From the NCBI RefSeq assembly GCF_020873875.1, contig NZ_JAHWGU010000032.1, forward strand, positions 33,677 through 97,676: DNA of 64,000 nucleotides. Direction: 5' to 3'. Position numbers and translations under genes: made by a program. The notes beneath the pieces are model-generated. The model was not told where the DNA came from and made no database searches. It saw nothing but the letters and a program-made list of their open reading frames with translations. Positions 45,640 through 52,895 of this stretch are shown here, piece after piece; positions within the stretch are counted from its first letter, which is position 1; each line of letters begins with the position of its first letter. This DNA comes from Actinoplanes sp. DH11 (GTDB lineage: Bacteria > Actinomycetota > Actinomycetes > Mycobacteriales > Micromonosporaceae).

Positions 45640-46491
45640 TCAGGCCGGGTCGGTGAGGAACTCGATCAGGAGGGGGTTGATCAGGTCGGGGCGTTCCAGG
45701 CTGGGAAGGTGACCCGCCCAGGGCAGGTGCAGGTGGCGGGCGTGCGGGAGGCTGCCGGCGAGGTGGGCGGCGATCTCCTGGAAGTCGGGGAGGTCGTGGG
45801 CCCCGGAGACGAGAAGCGTCGGCGCGGTGATCGCGGCGATGTCGAAGCCGATCCCGGCCGGTGCCTGCGCGATGGAGACCTGCGCGGTGGAGGCGGACGC
45901 GGTGACGTCCGGGGCCGGAGCTTCGGGAACGGGCTGCGGCGGGGTGGCTGCGGCGGCGGCCTGTTCGCGGTCGGCGGCCAGTTGGATGTCGAAGGCGTTG
46001 CGCTGCATCTCGCGTACTCCTGAGCGCTCCTCGTCCCCCGCCTCCGGGCCCAGCCAGAGGTTCACGTTGAGCTCGGTGGCGCCCGCCACGTCGCCCGCCT
46101 CCAGCAGGGCGTCCTCGCGTGCGCCGAACTCGCGCAGCTGGGCGCTGGGCTCGTGGCCGGGCAGGGCGGTGCAGAGCAGGACGAGGGCGGTGACCCGGTC
46201 CGGTGTGCGGGCGGCGAACTCGATCGCCACCTGCCCGCCGCCGGAGGATCCGATCACGGCGGTGCGGTCGATGGCGAGGTCGGCGAGCAGGTCCGTCACG
46301 TCGGTGGTGTCGTCCCAGGGTTCCGCGGGGACCGGCGACTCGCCGTAACCGCGCAGGTCGCAGCGGACGACCCGGTATCCGGCGGCGGTCAGTGCGGGGA
46401 TCTGCGGGTCCCACATGCGCCGGTCGCAAACGGTGGAGTGCAGGAGCAGGACAGCGGGACCGCTGCCGGTGACATCGTGAGCGAGAGGCAT
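45640..46491 (-). CDS. Alpha/beta-fold hydrolase
   Basis: 283 residues with the oxyanion region GPAVLLLHSTVCDRRMWDPQ, the nucleophile elbow VIGSSGGGQVAIEF (G-x-S-x-G) and the catalytic histidine in LPWAGHLPSLERP. Between them an Ala/Pro-rich cap insert contains APAPDVTASASTAQVSIAQA. Substrate unknown. ATG 46491 has TACGGT six bases upstream, a leaderless layout, and homology starts here; longer extensions were rejected. Stands alone. Confidence 0.88.
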   Translation of the reverse strand: MPLAHDVTGSGPAVLLLHSTVCDRRMWDPQIPALTAAGYRVVRCDLRGYGESPVPAEPWDDTTDVTDLLADLAIDRTAVIGSSGGGQVAIEFAARTPDRVTALVLLCTALPGHEPSAQLREFGAREDALLEAGDVAGATELNVNLWLGPEAGDEERSGVREMQRNAFDIQLAADREQAAAAATPPQPVPEAPAPDVTASASTAQVSIAQAPAGIGFDIAAITAPTLLVSGAHDLPDFQEIAAHLAGSLPHARHLHLPWAGHLPSLERPDLINPLLIEFLTDPA

Positions 46492-46625
46492 CCGGAGACC
46501 GTAGCGACCGGCGGACGATCGAGCGACTGGTATGTCCGCCACAGGGAGCGAAAGGCAGGGCCGGAAGGCCGTTTGTTGTTGGTGAGTTTGTGGCTGTGGG
46601 CTGCTGCGGGCGGCTTGTGCAGGGG
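46492..46625. other. Spacer upstream of palindrome B
   Basis: Holds the leaderless-type promoter of the hydrolase and nothing else recognisable. The gene-free gap continues to 47010, including palindrome B and an 18-bp array. Confidence 0.6.
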
Positions 46626-46702
46626 TGTTGATCTGCTGGCGGTGCGAAATCGCGGTTTCAGGTTCATGATCACAGCGATTTCGTAGCGCCAGCAGATCAA
46701 CA
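46626..46702 (+). repeat. Two-stem palindromic element, copy B
   Basis: Outer arms TGTTGATCTGCTGGCG (46626-46641) and CGCCAGCAGATCAACA (46687-46702) are exact complements 45 bases apart. Inner stem CGAAATCGC / GCGATTTCG is perfect. Relative to copy A, the arm has CTGGCG for CTAGCG and the opposite arm changes to match. Confidence 0.92.
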
Positions 46703-46740
46703 TCTCGGCTGCTGTTTCATTGCTCCAGGACCGCGGCCCC

Positions 46741-46812
46741 GCCAGCACCGCCCACCGGGCCAGCACCGCCCACCGGGCCAGCACCGCCCACCGGGCCAGC
46801 ACCGCCCACCGG
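46741..46812 (+). repeat. Four exact 18-bp tandem repeats
   Basis: GCCAGCACCGCCCACCGG repeated four times without change at 46741, 46759, 46777 and 46795. From 46813 to 47010 nothing further is recognisable. Confidence 0.95.
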
Positions 46813-47010
46813 GCCGATACCGGTCGCGGGGCGATGCCGCCTGCCCGGCGGATGTCGACGGCCCAGGCAATACCGCCCCCGGCCGGTGCGGGGCGCTCGG
46901 GCAATACGGCCGTGCCCCACCTGGGTCGCCTTCTGCCGGCTCTCGGCGATGTGGGGTCGTGGCGCGCGGGGCAGGGCAGGGGCAGGGCAGGGGCGGGTGG
47001 CAGGGGTGGG

Positions 47011-48237
47011 TCAGGCCGGGGCGACGGCTTTGCGTACCTGGTCGCCCCGGTCCAGGGCCTGCCACGCCGGGAAGAGGAAGGGGGCCGCTGTGACCGCGAG
47101 GTAGCCGATCGCCGCCAGCAGGGCCGCGGTCCGCAGGCCCAGCAGGTCCGTGGCCCAGCCGCCCAGCACCCCACCGAGCGGGATGCCCGCCCAGGACACG
47201 GAGATGAGCACGCTTATCACGCGGCCGTGCATGTGGACCGGGATCCGGCGGTAGACGGCAGCGAGCAGGATGGGGTTCACCGTGGACATGAGCGCGCCGG
47301 AGATGGCCGCGGTGGCGAGGACCACCCAGACCGTGTCGGTGAGGGCGAGCGCCAGCAACTGGGCGGGTCCGCCGAGGAAGAAGCAGATGCCGAAGGTGCG
47401 GCGGCGGGGTAATCGGGGCGCCAGGACGGTGTAGAGGATGTTCCCGGCGACGGCGCCGAGCCCGAACGCGGTGCCGACGACACCGAGGGCGGCCGGGCCG
47501 TGCGGGCCTTCGCGCACCCAGACGGGGACGAAGACGGTGGCGTACGCCTGGTCGAACATGTTCGTCACGAACAGTAGCGACATCACGCCGAGGATGAGCC
47601 GGTCGTCGCGGACCCACCGGAACCCGTCGCGCAGCGCGTCGGTGTAGCCCTGGTCGGCGGCCGCGTCGGGGGCACCGACCTGCACGAGCGTCCCGATGAT
47701 CAGGGCCGTGATCGCGAAGGTGGCCGCGTCGTAGAGCAGGACGGTCGCGGGTCCGTGCGCCGCGATCAGCACGCCCGCGAGCGGCAGGCCGATCAGCGTG
47801 GAGGTGCGGGCGACCCCGTCGTAGAGGGTGGTGCCGCGTTCCGTGGAGACGCCGGCGGCGGCGATCGTCCGCGGGAGGAGCGCGCGTTTGGCCGCGTCGC
47901 CGAAGCCGCGCAGGGCGCCGGCCAGGGCGATCAGCAGGAACACCACGCTGAGCGGCGCGTTGCCGTAGAACGCGAGGAGCGGGATGCCGGCGACCGCGAG
48001 CACGCTCGCCGCGTCGGCGGCGACCGCGGTGGGGCGCGGTCCGACGCGGTCCACGACGGGTCCGCCGATCAGGCCGGCGATGATGTAGGGGAGCATCTCG
48101 GCGAATCCCGCCACGCCGGCGAGCAGGGCCGAGTCGTGGGTGGTGAGCACCAGCCAGGGCAGGGCGACGAAGGTGATCCGGCTGCCCAGCAGCGAGATGC
48201 CTTCGGCGGCGAGCAGGACGACGAGCTGGCGGTTCAT
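47011..48237 (-). CDS. MFS transporter, likely drug efflux
   Basis: 408 residues with about twelve hydrophobic helices: starts MNRQLVVLLAAEGISLLGSR, with the MFS loop motif VVDRVGPRPTAVAADA between helices 2 and 3. The MFS_3/EntS-like pattern suggests export of a drug-like compound. ATG 48237 overlaps the stop of the ArsR-type regulator gene by four bases, so pump and regulator are translationally coupled and probably co-regulated by the operator upstream. Confidence 0.9.
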   Translation of the reverse strand: MNRQLVVLLAAEGISLLGSRITFVALPWLVLTTHDSALLAGVAGFAEMLPYIIAGLIGGPVVDRVGPRPTAVAADAASVLAVAGIPLLAFYGNAPLSVVFLLIALAGALRGFGDAAKRALLPRTIAAAGVSTERGTTLYDGVARTSTLIGLPLAGVLIAAHGPATVLLYDAATFAITALIIGTLVQVGAPDAAADQGYTDALRDGFRWVRDDRLILGVMSLLFVTNMFDQAYATVFVPVWVREGPHGPAALGVVGTAFGLGAVAGNILYTVLAPRLPRRRTFGICFFLGGPAQLLALALTDTVWVVLATAAISGALMSTVNPILLAAVYRRIPVHMHGRVISVLISVSWAGIPLGGVLGGWATDLLGLRTAALLAAIGYLAVTAAPFLFPAWQALDRGDQVRKAVAPA

Positions 48238-48746
48238 CGGATCTGCGGAAAGGACTGCCACTGGAACACCACCCTCGCGGTGTCCGCCGGCGCGGTCTCG
48301 CCGGGCCGGTCGGCCGGGTAGTCGGCCAGCACCCGGTCGATGCGCCCGAGCATCTCGGTGGCCTCGGCGGGGGTGATCCGCAGGACCCGGCTGCCGAGGG
48401 CCACGCTGCCGGACCACTCCGGGGGAACGGCGCCGGTGAGGGAGAGGAAATCCTGTACGCGCTGGAAGTCGGCGACCGCGACGGCGTGCTGCTGGTCCGG
48501 CGCCGTTTCCGGGCCGGCGACCCGCCACCAGCGTTCCCGGCCGCGTCCCAGTTTCTCGTCCTCCTCGACGAAGCCGTACCCGGCGAGCTGACGCAGGTGG
48601 TAACTGGTCGCGCCGGAACTCTCCCCCAGATCACCGGCCAGGCGGGTGGCGGTCGAGGCGCCCCGCTCATGAAGGACCCGCAGGATGCGTACGCGCAACG
48701 GGTGCGCCAGCCCGCGCAGGGACTGGGGATGGCGGGTCTCGGGCAT
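48234..48746 (-). CDS. ArsR-family (HTH_20) regulator of the adjacent MFS pump
   Basis: 170 residues. The N-terminal winged helix has HPLRVRILRVLHERGASTAT, RLAGDLGESSGATSYHLRQL and a wing with GRERWWRVAG; the C-terminal 100 residues are a helical effector region. No ArsR metal-ligand cysteines, so the ligand is likely organic. ATG 48746 is taken because homology starts there. A perfect 18-bp dyad lies 17 bases upstream and is the probable operator. Confidence 0.88.
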   Translation of the reverse strand: MPETRHPQSLRGLAHPLRVRILRVLHERGASTATRLAGDLGESSGATSYHLRQLAGYGFVEEDEKLGRGRERWWRVAGPETAPDQQHAVAVADFQRVQDFLSLTGAVPPEWSGSVALGSRVLRITPAEATEMLGRIDRVLADYPADRPGETAPADTARVVFQWQSFPQIR

Positions 48747-48762
48747 CGTCCCAAGATAAGTT

Positions 48763-48780
48763 TGCAAATATACCTTTGCA
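48763..48780. promoter_or_regulatory. Operator of the ArsR-MFS operon
   Basis: TGCAAATATACCTTTGCA: six-base arms TGCAAA / TTTGCA around six bases, an AT-rich island in GC-rich DNA just ahead of the regulator start. Size fits autoregulation by a dimeric ArsR-type repressor. Confidence 0.7.
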
Positions 48781-48798
48781 AGATGTCTGTCTATTCAT

Positions 48799-49494
48799 TT
48801 ATGCGGACGGTAAGTGATCGATCACGTTGTAGCGGTCCAGCACGAGCGTGCCGGAGGAGCCGTCGAAGCGGCTGATCGACGCATTGCGGACACTGCCGGC
48901 CTCCGCCTCGACGGCGAGGACCTGCTCCCACTCCAGGTTCTCGACGACGGCGCGCATCATCAGCACCACCGCGTCATGGGCGACCACGACCACCCGCCGA
49001 CCGGCATGGTCCCTCTCCAGGTCGGCGAGGAAGGCGGTCAGGCGTACGCGGATGTCCGCAAAGGACTCGCCACCCGGTGGCGCGTACTCGTACTCACCGG
49101 CCGCGGCCCGGCGTCCTGCCTCGTCCGGGAAGCGGGCGGTGACCGCGGCGCGGGTGAGTAGTTCCAGATCACCCATGAGGCGGTCGACCAGCCGGTCGTC
49201 GGTGGTCGGTTCCGGCAGGTCCAGGCCGGACGCCTCGGCCGCGAGGCGCCACGTCTCGCGGGCCCGCAGGTACGGCGACGTGATCACGACCTCGGGCAGC
49301 TGGTCCGCCGGCAGGGTGGCCAGCCAGCGGCCGAGCGCGGCGGCCTGCTCCTCGCCGGTCTCGGTGAGCGGCACCTCGGCATCCCGCCCGCTCAGTTCGA
49401 CCTTCAGCTCCAGGAGTTCCTCCGCGTCGGCGGCGGGGAAGGCGACATTGGCCAGGCTCTGCCCGTGCCGCACCAGGATCAGTTCAGCGACCAT
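48799..49494 (-). CDS. Histidine phosphatase family protein
   Basis: 231 residues of the phosphoglycerate mutase-like superfamily: the phospho-histidine motif LILVRHGQSLAN, ITSPYLRARETWRLAAE, PPGGESFADIRVRLTAFL, and the second histidine in VVVVAHDAVVLMMRAV. It removes phosphate from an unknown small substrate. ATG 49494 is six bases after TAGGGT on the minus strand, so the mRNA is probably leaderless. Confidence 0.9.
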   Translation of the reverse strand: MVAELILVRHGQSLANVAFPAADAEELLELKVELSGRDAEVPLTETGEEQAAALGRWLATLPADQLPEVVITSPYLRARETWRLAAEASGLDLPEPTTDDRLVDRLMGDLELLTRAAVTARFPDEAGRRAAAGEYEYAPPGGESFADIRVRLTAFLADLERDHAGRRVVVVAHDAVVLMMRAVVENLEWEQVLAVEAEAGSVRNASISRFDGSSGTLVLDRYNVIDHLPSA

Positions 49495-49606
49495 GATCGG
49501 ACCCTATCGAGCCGGACGCCCATCGGTCACGTAGTGAGGTCGTGATCGCACCAGGTGTGACCGAAATTCGGTGGTACGGCGACCGGCCGCGGCCCAGGAT
49601 GGCGGC

Positions 49607-49714
49607 GTGACCGCACTCGAGACGTACCCGGCTGTCCGTGCCACCGCGACCGAGCGGGCCGGCGCGCGGCAGCAGGCCTCCCGGCGGGCGGCGGTGCCCC
49701 GGCAACGGTCATGA
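49607..49714 (+). CDS. Possible 35-residue ORF coupled to the LysE-type gene
   Basis: GTG 49607 follows AGGATGG and reads 35 mostly Ala/Arg residues to a TGA that overlaps the next ATG by four bases (ATGA). The coupling geometry and SD suggest translation, but the composition is what any GC-rich frame would give. Confidence 0.35.
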   Translation: MTALETYPAVRATATERAGARQQASRRAAVPRQRS

Positions 49715-50370
49715 GCGCCGCGTTCCTCGCCGGCGTGGTCGCCGGTTACGGGATCGCCGTCCCGGTCGGCGCCATCGCGGTCCTGGTCGCCGGCCTCAGC
49801 GCCCGGGTCTCCCTGCGGGTCGGCGCGGCCGCCGGGCTGGGTGCGGCGACCGCGGACGGGCTCTACGCCCTGGTGGCGGTGGCCGGGGGAGCGGCCGTTG
49901 CGACCGCGATCACGCCGATCGCCGGGCCGCTGCGGTGGGCCGGGGCCGCGGTCCTGCTCGGACTGGCCGGCTGGACGGCCCGGGGAGCGCTGCGCCGCCG
50001 CAGACCGGCGGACACCGGCCCGGCGGGCGCGGCGCGGGTCGAGGCGGCTGGCACGGGCGCAGCAGAAACTGGTGCCGCCTGGGAGCGGACAGCGCCACGT
50101 GCGTACGCCGCGGTGCTCGCCCTCACGCTGCTCAATCCGGCCACTGTGGTCTATTTCGCCGCGCTGGTGCTCGGCAGGGGTGGCGCCGGAGGCGGCGTCT
50201 GGTTCGTGGCCGGCGCCTTCCTCGCCTCCGCGAGCTGGCAGCTGCTGATCGCCGGGAGCGGCTCGCTGATCGGGCGCTTCCTGACCGGCGACCGAGGCCG
50301 GCTGATCACCGCCCTGATCTCCAGCGTGGTGATCGCCGCGCTGGCGCTGCATCTCGTGGCGGCCGCCTGA
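49711..50370 (+). CDS. LysE/RhtB-family exporter
   Basis: 219 residues with about six hydrophobic helices. The family start GYGIAVPVGAIAVLVAGLSA, GAAAGLGAATADGLYALVAV, and a mid-protein ALTLLNPATVVYFAALVLG are typical of LysE amino-acid exporters. A charged Ala/Glu-rich loop sits in the middle (about 95-128). Exported compound unknown. The gene lies convergent to the alkylation repair gene, 25 bases away. Confidence 0.88.
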   Translation: MSAAFLAGVVAGYGIAVPVGAIAVLVAGLSARVSLRVGAAAGLGAATADGLYALVAVAGGAAVATAITPIAGPLRWAGAAVLLGLAGWTARGALRRRRPADTGPAGAARVEAAGTGAAETGAAWERTAPRAYAAVLALTLLNPATVVYFAALVLGRGGAGGGVWFVAGAFLASASWQLLIAGSGSLIGRFLTGDRGRLITALISSVVIAALALHLVAAA

Positions 50371-50394
50371 ACACCGGAATGACCTCCGGCGGGA

Positions 50395-51075
50395 TCAGAG
50401 GTGTTTGCTCGCCTCCCGGACCGACAGGGGCGACAGGTCGCCGGCATGCTCGGCGAGGAACACGCGCACGGCCCCCGGGTCGGTGCGCGCGTACTGCCGG
50501 AGGGCCCAGCCGATCGCCTTGCGGACGAAGAAGTCCGGGTGGCCGGCCTGCGCCGCGCAGTAGCCGAACAGCCGATCAGTATCGGTCGCTGACCCGTAGT
50601 GCAGCTGGTGCAGGACGGCCGTGCGCACCAGCCACATGTCCGTGTGGCGCGACCACTCGTCCATCCGCCCGGCCAGCGCCGGGTGCCGCCGCACGAGACC
50701 GCCGACGACGCGGGTGGCGAGCGGGTCGACGGAGTCCCACCACGATTTCGTGGTGATCAGTCGCGCCACGGTGTCGAGGAATTCCGGACCCGGGACCGCC
50801 GCGTGGGCGACCAGGTAGTCGCAGGCGAACTGCTGGAACTCCCGCTCGTCACGCTCCCAGCAGGCCAGGGCGACGGCACGCAGGTCATCGGCGGAGGGCC
50901 GGGGCAGCCCGGTGAGTGCCGTTCTGGCCCGGGCGCGGCGGGCCGGTGCGGGCAGGCCGAAGAACGGGAACAGGTCCCGCATGTAGGCCTCCATGCCGGC
51001 GGCACGTTCCCGGTCGCGCGCGGCCTCGAGCTCGGTGGTGAGCCGCTCCATCAACGTCCCGGCCAGGTCGCTCAT
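50395..51075 (-). CDS. DNA alkylation repair protein (AlkD-like HEAT repeats)
   Basis: 226 residues, all helical. FPFFGLPAPARRARARTALT, CWERDEREFQQFACDYLVAH, TKSWWDSVDPLATRVVGGLV and HPDFFVRKAIGWALRQYART are hallmark segments of the AlkD/DNA alkylation repair family, whose HEAT-like repeats wrap DNA and release bulky or cationic alkylated bases. It starts 33 bases from the divergent acVLRF1-type gene. Confidence 0.93.
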   Translation of the reverse strand: MSDLAGTLMERLTTELEAARDRERAAGMEAYMRDLFPFFGLPAPARRARARTALTGLPRPSADDLRAVALACWERDEREFQQFACDYLVAHAAVPGPEFLDTVARLITTKSWWDSVDPLATRVVGGLVRRHPALAGRMDEWSRHTDMWLVRTAVLHQLHYGSATDTDRLFGYCAAQAGHPDFFVRKAIGWALRQYARTDPGAVRVFLAEHAGDLSPLSVREASKHL

Positions 51076-51108
51076 GCCCTGCGATCCTGCCACCGTAGTG
51101 TGACAGGA

Positions 51109-51738
51109 ATGGGAGAACGTCCGGCCGCAGGCGGTGGGAAGTGGGTGGACGTCGCCCCGGAGCGGCTGCCGCGATGGCTGGAGAATTTCGCGACGCGCCA
51201 TGGCCCGTACCGTGCGGAGGGTCTGACCTTGATCGCCGAGGACGGCACGTCGGCGACGCTCAGCGCGCCTCCCGGTGCCGGCCCGGTCTCGACGCTCGAC
51301 GCGTTGATCCGTGAGGCGCAGGCCTCGCGGCGGCTGGGGCTGCTGCTGGCGCGCAAGGGCGCGGTTGCCGTCGGCATAGCCGACGGACCGGAACTGATCA
51401 CGTCCAAGGTGGACACCCACTACGTGCAGGGGCGGACCGCGGCGGGTGGCTGGTCGCAGCAGCGCTTCGCGCGCCGCCGGGACAATCAGGCCAAGGCGGC
51501 GGCTGCCGACGGCGCCGGGATCGCCGGGCGCATTCTCCTTCCGGAGGTACGGGCCCTGAGCGCCGTGGTCACCGGCGGGGATCGTTCGGCCGTCGACGCC
51601 ATCCTGGCCTCGCCCACCCTGCGGCCGGTCGCCGCGCTCCGCGCCGATCGCCTCCTGGATGTGCCCGAGCCGCGGCACGCGGTCCTGGTGACCGCCGTCG
51701 CCGCGGCTCGCGCCGTGCCGATCCTGATCCGTCCGTAA
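51109..51738 (+). CDS. acVLRF1-type peptidyl-tRNA hydrolase (ribosome rescue)
   Basis: 209 residues. KWVDVAPERLPRWLENFATR opens the protein, and the central loop TAAGGWSQQRFARRRDNQ is the Gly/Gln-containing catalytic loop of the Vms1/eRF1-like fold in actinobacterial VLRF1 proteins. These release nascent chains from tRNA on stalled large subunits. The assignment rests on that loop and overall length. ATG 51109 is seven bases after TAGTGT, suggesting a leaderless mRNA. After the stop (51739-51779) is a short duplicated GCCGTCCGTCACAA motif, not coding. Confidence 0.82.
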   Translation: MGERPAAGGGKWVDVAPERLPRWLENFATRHGPYRAEGLTLIAEDGTSATLSAPPGAGPVSTLDALIREAQASRRLGLLLARKGAVAVGIADGPELITSKVDTHYVQGRTAAGGWSQQRFARRRDNQAKAAAADGAGIAGRILLPEVRALSAVVTGGDRSAVDAILASPTLRPVAALRADRLLDVPEPRHAVLVTAVAAARAVPILIRP

Positions 51739-51779
51739 AGCCGTCCGTCACAACCGTCCGTCACAAGCCGTCCGGGCCG

Positions 51780-52688
51780 TCAGCCGACCGCCCCGGCCTT
51801 GAACGTGTCGCACTGCGCCGGGTCGCCGGAGTCGTAGCCGGCCCGGAACCACTCCTGCCGCTGCGCCGACGTGCCGTGAGTGAACTGCTCCGGGTTGATC
51901 TCGCCGCCGCCCTGCTTCTGGAGCGTGTCGTCACCGATCTGCCCGGCCGCCTGGATGCCCTCCTGAATGTCCTGGTCGGTGAGGCTGACGAAGATCTTGT
52001 CGCCGTCCGCGTCGGTGGTGTTGGCGGCCGATTTTGCCCAGGCACCGGCGTAGCAGTCGGCCTGCAGTTCCAGCTTCACCGACTCCTCGTTCGCCGAGGA
52101 CGGGTCGCGCTCCTGCCGGCGCCGCATCTCCGCCTCGGTGCCGAGGACGTCCTGCACATGGTGGCCGTACTCGTGGGCCAGCACGTACGGCTGCGCGAAC
52201 TCGCCCGGCGCGCCCAGCTGCTGGGAGAGAACCTGGTAGAAGGTCAGGTCGATGTAGACCTTGTCGTCGGCGGGGCAGTAGAACGGGCCGACGCCGGAGT
52301 CGGCGGCGCCGCACGCGGTGCGCACCTGACCGTCGAAGATCTGGGTGGTGGCGGGCTGGTACTGCTCGCCGAAGGACTTCGGCAGCTGGTCACGCCAGTA
52401 CGCCTGGATCGACGTGATGTAGAGCGCGTTGCGGCACTTGAGCTCCTGGAGTTTCTGCTCGCCGGTGCAACCGCTCAGGGGCGTCGCGGCCGAGTCGCCG
52501 CCGCCGTCCCCACCGCCCATCGTGTTGATCCCGAAGTAGCCGCCGACCAGCGCCAGCACCAGGGTCACCACGATGCCGGTGAGTCCGCCGCCACCGATCG
52601 GGAGCCCGCCGATGCCACCGCCGCCACCCGAGCGGCCACTCTCCTGCACCTGACTGGTGTCGATGTCGGCGCGTTCGTTCAGTTCCAT
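51780..52688 (-). CDS. Neutral zinc metallopeptidase, YpfJ-like membrane protein
   Basis: 302 residues. A Gly-rich N-terminus precedes one membrane helix (about 36-56, GIVVTLVLALVGGYFGINTM). The extracytoplasmic domain has the zinc motif VLAHEYGHHVQ (HExxH type) and ELQADCYAGAWA, plus four or more cysteines. This is the YpfJ/KPN_02809 family, putative metalloproteases of unknown substrate. ATG 52688 is chosen; AGGA lies upstream. Confidence 0.92.
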   Translation of the reverse strand: MELNERADIDTSQVQESGRSGGGGGIGGLPIGGGGLTGIVVTLVLALVGGYFGINTMGGGDGGGDSAATPLSGCTGEQKLQELKCRNALYITSIQAYWRDQLPKSFGEQYQPATTQIFDGQVRTACGAADSGVGPFYCPADDKVYIDLTFYQVLSQQLGAPGEFAQPYVLAHEYGHHVQDVLGTEAEMRRRQERDPSSANEESVKLELQADCYAGAWAKSAANTTDADGDKIFVSLTDQDIQEGIQAAGQIGDDTLQKQGGGEINPEQFTHGTSAQRQEWFRAGYDSGDPAQCDTFKAGAVG

Positions 52689-52773
52689 GTCGTCCTGCCT
52701 TCGCCACGGTTGCACGGCGTGTACCCGGTGGCTGTGTGAACTAATCGAGTGGGAGCCGAACGTGGCAGCCCGG

Positions 52774-52806
52774 TACTATGGCGGCGTGCTGCTCTGCGAA
52801 GGCTGA
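52774..52806 (+). promoter_or_regulatory. Promoter and six-codon leader ORF of the ABC-F gene
   Basis: TACTAT (52774-52779), six bases, then GTG 52786 and a six-residue frame (M-L-L-C-E-G) ending at TGA 52806. The spacing implies a leaderless leader peptide. A terminator hairpin follows eight bases later. Confidence 0.6.
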
Positions 52807-52814
52807 CCTGCCCC

Positions 52815-52856
52815 GCGCCGACCGCCCCGGACCGAACGGGCGGCCGGCGCTTTCTT
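52815..52856 (+). terminator. Attenuator terminator ahead of the ABC-F gene
   Basis: GCGCCG-A-CCGCCC (52815-52827) pairs with GGGCGG-C-CGGCGC (52838-52850), one mismatch, ten-base loop, then TTTCTT. It lies in the leader, 39 bases before the ABC-F start, so it would block expression unless bypassed. Confidence 0.75.
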
Positions 52857-52895
52857 GCGCCCTGAGTCAGCCCGATCACCGAGAGCGAGAAATTC

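Noticed and set aside
46741..46812. Possible CRISPR array (regular 18-bp repeats)
   Set aside because: The repeats are directly adjacent with no unique spacers and there are no cas genes. The same holds for arrays at 45463, 58724 and 63704.
46697..48781. 694-codon minus-strand frame across the MFS and ArsR genes
   Set aside because: It runs through the 18-bp array and is out of frame with both recognisable genes.
51079..51101. PafBC-type promoter for the acVLRF1-type gene
   Set aside because: TAGTGT is present but the upstream pentamer at the right distance is CTGCG rather than TTGTC.
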